A stretch of 32,991 nt of DNA from Candidatus Rokuibacteriota bacterium (lineage in GTDB: Bacteria; Methylomirabilota; Methylomirabilia; Rokubacteriales; CSP1-6): the NCBI GenBank assembly GCA_003220265.1, contig QHRW01000036.1:1-32991 (forward strand), read 5' to 3'. The translations under genes were made by a program, and so were the position numbers. The notes under the pieces are model-generated. The model was not told where the DNA came from. It made no database searches and saw only the letters and a program-made list of their open reading frames with translations. Positions 7,775 through 14,907 of the stretch are shown here, piece after piece. The stretch's first letter is position 1, and the number at the start of each line of letters is the position of its first letter.

Positions 7775-7867
7775 CGCGCTACGACGTTCGTATGCGCCAG
7801 ATCGCCGCGGTCGTGGGATTCATCGTCGTTCTCGCGGGGTAGACGTCTGCCGGCGAGCCGACAGGCT
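7775..7867. other. Short spacer with only a 16-codon frame
   Basis: The spacer between the 51-residue ORF and the convergent zinc-ribbon gene holds only one noteworthy frame, 7792-7842 (+). It encodes a 16-residue hydrophobic peptide resembling a bare signal sequence. It may be a remnant of a secreted protein. I see no terminator-like hairpin here. Confidence 0.3.
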
Positions 7868-8329
7868 TCAGCTGAAGTTCTGGCAGCCCGCCGCGTGGGC
7901 GAGGACGGTCTCGGTCAGATCGTTGCGGCACAGCGGGCACGCGAAGTGCGCCTGGTCGAGCCGCTGGACCCAGCCGAGCCGATAGGTGTTTTGGCACTGC
8001 TGGCAGGGGATGGCGTGGTGAGCGCAGCAGAGAAAGAGGATCGCGCGCATCCGGTCGTCGACCACGTCGATCGACGGCGAGGGGCGGGCCACGACGATCC
8101 ATCGGCCGGCCGTCAGATCGGGATGGACTTCGGGCCGGCGTCTCCGCTCGCGCTGTCGATGGACCGTGTCGGCCACACCGCGCCGCTCGGTGACGCGGCG
8201 ATCGACGGTGACCTCGACCGTCGCGTCGTTCTGGAACGCGCGGTGAAGCGCGGTGGACAGCGTCGTCTGCGCTCGGGGCACGATGATCATGAGCGGCTTC
8301 GTGCTCTCGGGGGTTGCCTGACCTTGCAT
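7868..8329 (-). CDS. IIVPR-family protein with C-terminal zinc ribbon
   Basis: A 153-residue protein of unknown function. Residues about 15-80 contain MIIVPR, then a TVDRRVTERR segment rich in arginine, and VHPDL. The C-terminus has several cysteines: LCCAHH, then CQQC and CPLC separated by 18 residues, which is a clear zinc-ribbon spacing. The first part is shared with the 79-residue protein at 26323-26562, which lacks the ribbon. ATG 8329 is chosen over GTG 8335 because GGGAGGAG lies five bases upstream. A nucleic-acid-binding or regulatory role is possible but not shown. Confidence 0.75.
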   Translation of the reverse strand: MQGQATPESTKPLMIIVPRAQTTLSTALHRAFQNDATVEVTVDRRVTERRGVADTVHRQRERRRRPEVHPDLTAGRWIVVARPSPSIDVVDDRMRAILFLCCAHHAIPCQQCQNTYRLGWVQRLDQAHFACPLCRNDLTETVLAHAAGCQNFS

Positions 8330-8334
8330 GGTCA

Positions 8335-8342
8335 CTCCTCCC
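8335..8342 (-). promoter_or_regulatory. Strong ribosome binding site for the zinc-ribbon gene
   Basis: On the minus strand GGGAGGAG is followed by a 5-base spacer and ATG 8329. It decides the start. The remaining 125 bases up to the divergent DinB-like gene must hold both promoters, but I see no convincing -35/-10 pair. Confidence 0.65.
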
Positions 8343-8467
8343 AGTTTCGGGGATTAGGCTAGCCCGTCAACCCGGAAATCCCAGTATCTTTTGTGCTCCG
8401 GAAGGGACGCCCGGCGTGACCCGCCGGGGTGGGGGTTGTCGCCTGCTCTTGGGCTGGAGGGTTGCCG

Positions 8468-8917
8468 ATGAACGTTGATCGAAGCTACGTGGCGCGGAAC
8501 AATGCCGAGCGGGCGCGCCTGGAGGCGCTCGTGGCGCGGCTGACCGACGCGGACCTCAAGCGTCCGCTGGCGGCGGGCTGGACGGTGGCGGGCGTGCTGG
8601 CGCACCTGGCCTTCTGGGATCAGCGGGCGTTCATCCTGCTCGACCGCTGGCAGCGCGAGGGCGTGACGCCGCCGCCGGACGACGAAGCGAACATCGACTG
8701 GATCAACGATGCCGCCAAGCCGATGTTCCTGGCGCTGCCACCGCGGCGGGCCGCGGAGCTCGCGGTGGCCATCGCGGAGGCGACGGATCGCAAGGTGGAG
8801 TCGCTGTCGGACGAGCTGGTGAACCGCAATGCGGCGGCCGGCACGCCGGTCACGCTGACGCGCGCCAATCATCGCCGCGAGCATCTCGACGAGATCGAGC
8901 GGGGGCTGAAGGCCTGA
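8468..8917 (+). CDS. DinB-like / maleylpyruvate-isomerase-fold protein
   Basis: A 149-residue protein of the DinB-like four-helix-bundle family. The expected metal triad is visible: His46 in VLAHLAFWDQR, and His135 and His139 in ANHRREHLDEIE. Members include thiol-dependent S-transferases and stress-induced proteins, so the reaction cannot be deduced. GGAGGG lies seven bases before ATG 8468, which settles the start against an upstream GTG at 8429. The next gene follows after a short gap. Confidence 0.85.
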   Translation: MNVDRSYVARNNAERARLEALVARLTDADLKRPLAAGWTVAGVLAHLAFWDQRAFILLDRWQREGVTPPPDDEANIDWINDAAKPMFLALPPRRAAELAVAIAEATDRKVESLSDELVNRNAAAGTPVTLTRANHRREHLDEIERGLKA

Positions 8918-8981
8918 GTCCTTCGGTGAGTGATGCGCGAGACGGCGGCATGGTTCCAGCAGTACCTCCGGGCCGAGAGTC

Positions 8982-9353
8982 ATGAACGGTAAACCCGCAC
9001 TCCTCGTCGCGGCGGTCGTGCTGGCGGGCTGCGCCAGCGCGCCCACGGGGCCCAGCGTGATGGTCCTGCCCGGGACCAACAAGAGCATGGAGCAATTCCA
9101 GGCGGACGACGCCCGCTGTCGCCAGGCGGGGGCAGCCGAGCTGCAGCGGGAGAAGGGCGGCCAGGTGTCCGCCCAGAAGCGCTACGACATGGCGTACCTG
9201 CAGTGCATGTACGCCCAGGGCAACCAGATCCCGATGAGCCGGCCGGGCTACAGCACGCCCGGCGCCTCGGCGCCGGCGACCAGCACGACCGTGAGCCCGC
9301 CGCCCCCGCCGAGCGGCACGCCGCCTCCTCCGCCGTCCAGCCCGCCCCGCTAG
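8982..9353 (+). CDS. Lipoprotein related to glycine-zipper proteins but lacking the zipper
   Basis: A 123-residue protein with a lipoprotein signal (VLAGC, Cys17). It carries the segments PTGPSVMVLPGTNKS, FQADDARCRQ and KRYDMAYLQCMYAQGNQIP. These match the two flanks of a common family of secreted glycine-zipper proteins. In that family a stretch of several dozen Gly/Ala-rich residues separates the flanks; here only about 15 residues do. The tail from about residue 85 is low-complexity Ser/Thr/Pro. It may sit at the outer membrane. The stop (9351-9353) is four bases before the probable start of the next gene. Confidence 0.8.
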   Translation: MNGKPALLVAAVVLAGCASAPTGPSVMVLPGTNKSMEQFQADDARCRQAGAAELQREKGGQVSAQKRYDMAYLQCMYAQGNQIPMSRPGYSTPGASAPATSTTVSPPPPPSGTPPPPPSSPPR

Positions 9354-9357
9354 CGCC

Positions 9358-10164
9358 CTGAGTCCGCTCGAGCTGCTGCTGGCCAAGATCGCGCTGTCGG
9401 CCGCCATCGTGATCGGCGTCACCGTGGCCGCCGAGCGGCTGGGGCCACGCCTGGGTGGCCTCATCGCGGCGACGCCCCAGCTTTCCGTGCTCGCGCTCCT
9501 CTTCTTCACGCTCGAGCAGGGGCGCGAGTTCGCGGCCGAGACCGCGTTCTGGACCATTCCGGGAATGTGCGCGACGATCCCCGTGTACCTGGCCTACCTC
9601 GCGGTCGCCGGTCGTGTGCACGAGCCGCGGCTGCTCTCCATCGTGCTCGGCGCGCTGGCGGGATTCATCGCGTTCGCGGCGGCCATCGGCATCATCGGGC
9701 TTCTGCCACTGACGCGCGTGACGGCCGTGCCGTTCGCGGCGCTGGTGTGCTTCGTCGCCGCGCGGCTCGTCCGCCGCCTGCCGGACACGGCACCGCTCGC
9801 GCGCGTGCGCACGTCGGCCGGATTGCTCCTCGCCCGTGCCGCCGTTTCCGCGGCCATGGTGATCGGCATCACGTCGGTGGCCCAGATCCTCGGTCCCAAG
9901 TGGTCGGGACTGGTGGCCGGCTTTCCGGTGAACAGCCTGCCGGTGATGGCGATCCTGCACTTCCACTATGGCAGCCGGACGATCGAGCCGATGGTGAAGC
10001 TGTGGCCCCAGGGCGCGTTCGGGATCTGCCTCTTCAATGTCGCGGCGTGGCTGACGCTGGTGCGCCTGGGCCTCGCGGGCAGCCTGGTCGTCAGCTACGC
10101 GGTCGACGTCGCGTACCTGCTCACGCTCAACTGGACGTGGCTCCGAGGGCGCCCTCGTCTATAA
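9358..10164 (+). CDS. Internally duplicated polytopic membrane protein (DUF3147/GlpM-like)
   Basis: About 268 residues, with seven or eight hydrophobic segments. It is built of two similar halves. AKIALSAAIVIGVTV with LGPRLGGLIAATP in the first half recurs as ARAAVSAAMVIGITS with LGPKWSGLVAGFP in the second. This pattern resembles small DUF3147/GlpM-type membrane proteins fused in tandem. The first ATG/GTG is GTG 9409, but the in-frame residues before it (LSPLELLLAKIALSAAIV) complete the first membrane helix and its repeat partner. I therefore place the start at CTG 9358, four bases after the lipoprotein stop, where re-initiation could serve. Function unknown; transport or envelope role possible. 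Confidence 0.78.
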   Translation: MSPLELLLAKIALSAAIVIGVTVAAERLGPRLGGLIAATPQLSVLALLFFTLEQGREFAAETAFWTIPGMCATIPVYLAYLAVAGRVHEPRLLSIVLGALAGFIAFAAAIGIIGLLPLTRVTAVPFAALVCFVAARLVRRLPDTAPLARVRTSAGLLLARAAVSAAMVIGITSVAQILGPKWSGLVAGFPVNSLPVMAILHFHYGSRTIEPMVKLWPQGAFGICLFNVAAWLTLVRLGLAGSLVVSYAVDVAYLLTLNWTWLRGRPRL

Positions 10165-10208
10165 TTGCGAGCCCTGCTTCTCGACCGACCGGAGACGGGG
10201 AGGCGGCC

Positions 10209-11095
10209 ATGCCTTATCGTTTCGTCCGCGCCACGAGCATCGCGTTGATCATCTTCCTGGCCGCGGCCTGCGCGCCGCAGCTCTCACCCCGTCAGGAGCT
10301 GACGTGGGACGCGTTCAAATCCTGTGAGAGCGAGGGCCCGTCAACGAGGCTCGAGCACCTCGACGCCGACGGCGCATGGGGTCTGCGCGGACGGGAAGGC
10401 GAAGTCTTCAAGGTCTCGAGATGCATGAGCGCCTATTGGAGCAAGGCGACGCTCGAGGGGCGCCTCCCCGCGGGAGCCCCGTCGCTGGCCGTCACCCCCG
10501 CGCCCAGCCGGCCGCACGCGTTCGTCGTCCCCGAGCCGCCCATCTGGTCCACCGGCGATAGCTGGCGCTTCGTCTCGACCAGCACCGCCGGCGATCGCCG
10601 CACGTATACATGGCGCGTCGATCGCGAAGAGACCGTCGAGGGCGTGACGTACTACGTCCTCAAGAGCGGGACCGCCGAGAGGTTCTACCGCAAGTCCGAT
10701 CTGGCGGACTCCCACGAGAATCGCCAGAATGCCGTCGCGACGCGCAACACCCCGCCGCGTCTTACTACGTCTGGCCGATGTCGGTCGGCACCGGCTGGGA
10801 GCAGAGGTATCGTCACGAGCGCCCCCAGGACAAGCAGGCGTACGACACGAGCTATTCGGCAGCCGTGGAGGCCGAAGAAGTCGTGACTATGCCGGCGGGC
10901 ACGTTCCAGACCCTCAAGATCGTGTACCGCGATCGGGTGAAGAAAACGGTCCTCTGGGAGCAGTGGTACTCACCCAAGGTTCGTATCTGGGTGCGGCTGA
11001 AATTCACCGTGGCCGGCAGGGTGGCTCAGGCCAGCCAGTCCCACGTCCGCGCCGCCAGCGTGACCGACAGCTCGACGTCCTCCTCCAGCAGGTAG
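10209..11095 (+). pseudogene. Lipoprotein gene broken by a one-base frameshift
   Basis: ATG 10209 has a good GGGGAGG site upstream. The first part encodes a lipoprotein signal (LAAAC) and about 160 residues including WSTGDSWRFVSTSTAGD. After the CCCC run at 10750-10753 this frame becomes arginine-rich nonsense and stops at 10886. The -1 frame continues sensibly from there with SYYVWPMSVGTGWEQRY, a TMPAGTFQTLKI segment and LWEQWYSPKVRIWVR, and ends at 11095. One missing C in the run would join the two parts perfectly. It is a real pseudogene, a phase-variable tract or a sequencing slip. The last 70 bases overlap the convergent hydrolase gene and look antisense-like, so the natural C-terminus is unclear. 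Confidence 0.8.
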
Positions 11096-13011
11096 CGCGC
11101 GGCCACGAGCTCGAGCGCGGCTTTCCGGACGCGCTCCAGGTACGCCTCGCGCGAGGCGTAGCGCTCCTCGATCGAGGGCCGTGGATCGCCCGAGCGCGCC
11201 CGCGCGGCGCGTGTCTTCGCAAACGGCAGCGCGGCGCCGGCAAAGTAGAGGAGCTGCTCGGCGCCGCCGATGTCGGGATGGCGCAGGCTCCAGCCGGTGT
11301 AGGCGGCGAGCGGCACGCGAATCTCCGGCACCGCGATCCCGGCCGTCTCGTTGCCGTCGTCGTCCACGGCCGCGACGAGCGTGCCATAGGCCGCGCCCTC
11401 GCGCGGCGGCATCAGCGTCAGCACACGAGCCTCCGCGTCGCCGCCGAAGTCCCGGCGGCCCGCCCGCGCGTGATGGCGCGGATAGTGCGCGTTCGGAATA
11501 CGCTCGAAGATCTTGCCGAGCGCCTCGGGCGGCACCGCGGTGCCGTCGTCGAGGCGCGGATGCCGGCTGGGCGGCGGCTCCACGCCGTCGGTCACCCAGC
11601 GGTCGAGGTTCAGCAGGCAGGCGCGCAGCAGGCGGCTGTAGTTGATCGTGTTGCGCACGTTCTGCGCGCGCTCGGTCCAGCCCGAGGGATCCGCGGCCAC
11701 CGGCGTCGTGTCGGTGGGCGGCCAGATGCCCACGCCGTGCTCGGTGCCGGTGAAATGATAGACGCGCGTGAACGGACCGTGGGCGACGTCGCGCCGGCCG
11801 TCGGGATCGGTGTGCACCAGCGAGGCGTCGCCGCGGTGATATTCGGCCGACGTGTTCGTGTAGAAGACTTTCAGCCGGCTCCCGCGCGCGTCGAGGCGCG
11901 CGTGCAGCGCGTCCGTGCGGCCGGTCGCGACGTCCGTCGTCGGCACGTCGGTCGCCGGGAAGACGTGGGCCATCATCTGCGGCCGGTCCTTGGAGTTCTG
12001 GCCGAAGCGCTGGTTGAACTCGCCCCGCATGCCGCCCGCCACGTTGGCGATGATGCCGTCGAGCGCCTCGCGGCCGGCCTCGTCGAGGTTCAGGTCCCAG
12101 TGGACGAGCGTGCGCAGGAAGCGGCCGGTCTGCGAGCGGCCGTAGGCGTAGGCCCAGCGTGCGTGGCCGGCCGCGGGGCTGGTGGCGTCGTGCTTGAGCC
12201 AGGAGGCGCAGTCGCGCAGCGCCGCGAAGCTGAGCCCCAGCACGGGCGCGCCGACGGCGGTGTAGGCGACCTGGTAGAGGCGTCCTTTCTCGAAGCCGCC
12301 CTCGAGCCAGACGTGGCGCGGATCGTCCACGACGCGTCCGCCGGCGGCTCGCGCGAAGCGCCAGCGGCCGCGCGGAATCGTCTGCGGCGAAGCATCGAGC
12401 TGATCGCGCACGAGCAGCACGGCGTCCGGCTCGGCGACATCGGCGGCGGGGTGGGCGAGATGACCACGGTCGGACAGCAGGAAGTGCGGCACGGCTTCGG
12501 GCGCCTGGAGGTTCACGTAGATCCGGCCGCGGATCGGCCGGCCGCCCTCGAGCGCCTGCGGCGCGTGCAGCCTGAAGAGGCCCGACAGCTCGGGCACGTC
12601 GCACTGCCACCCGCACGACACGACGATGTAGCCGCGGCGCATGAGGAAGCCGTCGCCGACGTCGATCGGCGGGTTGGGATCGGCGCCGGCGCCGAACACC
12701 GGCCGCGTCGCATGGTTGAAGTTCGGCACGGTCACCGTGTTGCCGCGGTTGACGACGTCGACGATGACGCGCCCGCTGCCGCGTGCGGGATCGACCGGCC
12801 GCAGGAGCGAGACGTCGGCGGCGAACTCCACGCGCCCGTCACGGTTGCGCGGGGCGAGGCCGACGTCCGTGATCCGGACGTTGGCGGGATGCGCAGGATC
12901 GACGGCAAAGCGTAGCCGTCCCTTCAGCTCTTCGTACGGGCCGACCTCCCCGAACGGGCGGCCGCCGGCCAGCGGACGTCGCAGCGCGATGTCGAAGTGG
13001 GTGACTGGCAT
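11026..13011 (-). CDS. Cytoplasmic alpha/beta-hydrolase-domain protein (paralogue)
   Basis: A 661-residue paralogue of the protein at 1216-3261. It carries the nucleophile elbow G-R-S-Q-T-G with Ser293, followed by GRFLR and DEAG. Other shared parts are VDPAHPANVRITD near the N-terminus, the RGYIVVSCGWQ segment, FYTNTSAEY and VEPPPSRHPRL. It starts MPVTHFDI with no signal peptide, so it should be cytoplasmic, unlike its relative. Substrate unknown; ester hydrolysis is the natural guess from the fold. It is transcribed divergently from the response regulator, with a long inverted repeat in the 92-base gap. Confidence 0.88.
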   Translation of the reverse strand: MPVTHFDIALRRPLAGGRPFGEVGPYEELKGRLRFAVDPAHPANVRITDVGLAPRNRDGRVEFAADVSLLRPVDPARGSGRVIVDVVNRGNTVTVPNFNHATRPVFGAGADPNPPIDVGDGFLMRRGYIVVSCGWQCDVPELSGLFRLHAPQALEGGRPIRGRIYVNLQAPEAVPHFLLSDRGHLAHPAADVAEPDAVLLVRDQLDASPQTIPRGRWRFARAAGGRVVDDPRHVWLEGGFEKGRLYQVAYTAVGAPVLGLSFAALRDCASWLKHDATSPAAGHARWAYAYGRSQTGRFLRTLVHWDLNLDEAGREALDGIIANVAGGMRGEFNQRFGQNSKDRPQMMAHVFPATDVPTTDVATGRTDALHARLDARGSRLKVFYTNTSAEYHRGDASLVHTDPDGRRDVAHGPFTRVYHFTGTEHGVGIWPPTDTTPVAADPSGWTERAQNVRNTINYSRLLRACLLNLDRWVTDGVEPPPSRHPRLDDGTAVPPEALGKIFERIPNAHYPRHHARAGRRDFGGDAEARVLTLMPPREGAAYGTLVAAVDDDGNETAGIAVPEIRVPLAAYTGWSLRHPDIGGAEQLLYFAGAALPFAKTRAARARSGDPRPSIEERYASREAYLERVRKAALELVAARYLLEEDVELSVTLAARTWDWLA

Positions 13012-13024
13012 GACCGACAGTCTA

Positions 13025-13061
13025 CCCTGCCAGGGGCCTTAGGCCCCTGGCAGGGGCCTTA
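13025..13061. repeat. Long dyad plus direct repeat between divergent genes
   Basis: CCCTGCCAGGGGCC (13025-13038) pairs perfectly with 13042-13055 across a TTA loop. The unit CAGGGGCCTTA is also repeated directly at 13031-13041 and 13051-13061. It sits 13 bases upstream of the hydrolase start (minus) and 43 bases before the response-regulator start (plus). An operator or a leader hairpin is possible. Confidence 0.7.
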
Positions 13062-13103
13062 CGGGGGTCACCGGCAACCCTATTGCAGGCATAAGCGCGT
13101 AAG

Positions 13104-13547
13104 ATGAGCGATATGGCCAAGCGAGCCGCGATTGCAAAGCCTTCACCGAAGGGGTCGGCACCGGCCCGCCGGGGTCTCGTGCTCCTCGCCGACGATTCGG
13201 TCCTCACGTGCGAGCTCTTCAGCGAGTACCTGACCCATCAGAAGTTCGAGGTCATCTTTGCGCACGACGGCGAGACCGCGGTGGCGCTCGCGCTGGAATC
13301 GCGGCCCGACGTCATCGTGATGGACCTGTCGATGCCGCGGCTCAACGGCGTCGCGGCCATTCAGCGCCTGAAGGAGCATTCGCGGACCAGCAAGGTTCCC
13401 ATCGTCGTTCTCACCGGACGGGTGCTGCGGACCAACGAGCAGGAGGCGCGCGAGGCCGGTGCCGACGTCTTCCTCACCAAGCCGTGCTTGCCCGACGAGA
13501 TCGAGCGGGTGATCGACGAGCTGCTGGGGAAGCGGAAAGCGTCCTAG
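13104..13547 (+). CDS. Single-domain response regulator (CheY-like)
   Basis: A 147-residue protein with a basic N-terminal extension of about 24 residues and one receiver domain. All key residues are present: acidic pair Asp30-Asp31, phospho-acceptor Asp74 (VMDLSMP), Thr104 and Lys126 (LTKPC). There is no output domain, so it must signal through a partner. No histidine kinase gene is in the window. It converges with the GGDEF-like membrane protein gene, and their ends overlap by four bases. ATG 13104 is used; ATG 13113 is also possible. Confidence 0.9.
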   Translation: MSDMAKRAAIAKPSPKGSAPARRGLVLLADDSVLTCELFSEYLTHQKFEVIFAHDGETAVALALESRPDVIVMDLSMPRLNGVAAIQRLKEHSRTSKVPIVVLTGRVLRTNEQEAREAGADVFLTKPCLPDEIERVIDELLGKRKAS

Positions 13548-14737
13548 CGCGCGACGCGATTCATGCCGGCCTGCCGGGCGCGCTGCAGGGCCTGCTCCGC
13601 GGCCTCGATCATTTCCTTCGGATCGACTCCCGCTCTCTCGTTCTCGGCCACGCCGGCGCTGATGGTCACCGACACCGTGCGCTCGACGACCTTGGCCGGC
13701 TTGGCGCTGGCGCCGCCCGCCGAAGGCTTGGCCGGCGTGGAGAGTGACACGTCGAGCGTGAGGTTTTCGACGGCGACGCGCGCCTCTTCCAGGAGTCGTG
13801 TCGCCCGCTTGGCCGACCCGCGGGGGAAGAGCACGACGAACAGCGCGTTCTCGAGGTAGTACGGCTGGCCGCCACCGTTGGACACCCGGCGCAGCTTCTT
13901 GGCCACGAGCCGCAACATCCGCTGCGCCGCGTCGCCCCCATGGGTGTTGCGGAAGCTCGTGAACTCGTCGATCTCGACGTGCGCCAGGGCGTACCGCCTC
14001 GGCAGCCGGCGCAGCGCCCGGTTCAACTCCACCCGCGCCGGCAACCCCGTCACGGCGTCGGTGGCGACGATGGCTCGCGGCTCCCACGTGGCGCCGACGA
14101 GCAGCAGCAGTCCCGCCGCCGCGAAGTGCACGCCGGCCGGCCCGCCGGAGGCGACCCCGTCGAGCGCCAGGAACGACGCGACGAGCGCCCAGGCGGCGCC
14201 CGCCGCGAGCGACTGGCCGTGGCGCACGAATCGCACGACGATCAGACCGAGCGCAGCGGCGAACGACAGGACGGCGAGCTGGGGCAGGGCGGTCCAGCCG
14301 CCGAGGCCAACGTCGACGATGGGCTGATCGAGTGAGATGCTGAGGGGCACGAGCTGGGGATGCTGGAGCCAGGCGACGATGGCGGCCTGCACGAGCGTGA
14401 TGGCGAACAGGATGGGGCCGCGGCCGGCGAACGGATTCTCCTCGCCGAGCCACACGACGACCGCGAGGTTGACGGGGAGGAGGAGCGCGACGGCGTCGAA
14501 CACGCTGCGGCCACCGACGTTCACGAGCGCGCAATCGGCCAGCGCGAGGATGACGACGCCGATGACGAGTCGCCCTCGCCGCGTCACCAATCCCAGCAGC
14601 GCGCCGCTGGCGAACACGAGCAAGGGCGCCGCCTCGACCGCGGTCGCGAGCGACGCCGGAAGCTTGTGCGTGAGCGCCACCATGGCGGCGACAGGCAGCA
14701 ACACGGCCGGAGCGACGAGCGAAGGGGCTCGTTTCAT
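13544..14737 (-). CDS. Membrane protein with degenerate GGDEF domain
   Basis: A 397-residue protein. Residues 1-220 hold about seven hydrophobic membrane segments. Residues 225-397 form a GGDEF-type domain, recognised by DAVTGLPARVELNRAL at the start and EQALQRARQAGMNRV at the end. The active-site signature is lost: the GGDEF hairpin position reads YYLENALF (293-300), and the substrate-binding segment has Arg-Asn (263-264) where active cyclases have Asn-Asp. It probably does not make c-di-GMP and may bind a nucleotide or act as a sensor. ATG 14737 is preferred to an upstream in-frame start at 14866, because AGGGGG precedes it and membrane helices begin at once. Confidence 0.82.
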   Translation of the reverse strand: MKRAPSLVAPAVLLPVAAMVALTHKLPASLATAVEAAPLLVFASGALLGLVTRRGRLVIGVVILALADCALVNVGGRSVFDAVALLLPVNLAVVVWLGEENPFAGRGPILFAITLVQAAIVAWLQHPQLVPLSISLDQPIVDVGLGGWTALPQLAVLSFAAALGLIVVRFVRHGQSLAAGAAWALVASFLALDGVASGGPAGVHFAAAGLLLLVGATWEPRAIVATDAVTGLPARVELNRALRRLPRRYALAHVEIDEFTSFRNTHGGDAAQRMLRLVAKKLRRVSNGGGQPYYLENALFVVLFPRGSAKRATRLLEEARVAVENLTLDVSLSTPAKPSAGGASAKPAKVVERTVSVTISAGVAENERAGVDPKEMIEAAEQALQRARQAGMNRVAR

Positions 14738-14907
14738 CGTGCCCCCTGGGTAGCAAGGGGGGTACCAAGCCGGCGAGACCTTGCCGGACGGCGCGTTAGC
14801 CCGCGGGCCGCCCGGGAGGCCGCCCGGATGGCACCTCACGGAGGCACCCGCGTCAACCTGACGCACGACGGAGCGGGGGATGGTACTGTCTCGGCCTGGA
14901 GACCGGC

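Noticed and set aside
8933..8992. 19-residue ORF overlapping the lipoprotein start
   Set aside because: Too short and with no ribosome binding site or recognisable feature; could only be a leader peptide by speculation.
10970..12616. 548-residue minus-strand frame inside the second hydrolase gene
   Set aside because: Alternative frame of the real hydrolase, Arg/Ala-rich and with no domain signature.
10729..12915. 728-residue plus-strand frame opposite the second hydrolase
   Set aside because: Antisense shadow; only its first part contacts the frameshifted lipoprotein and not in the meaningful frame.
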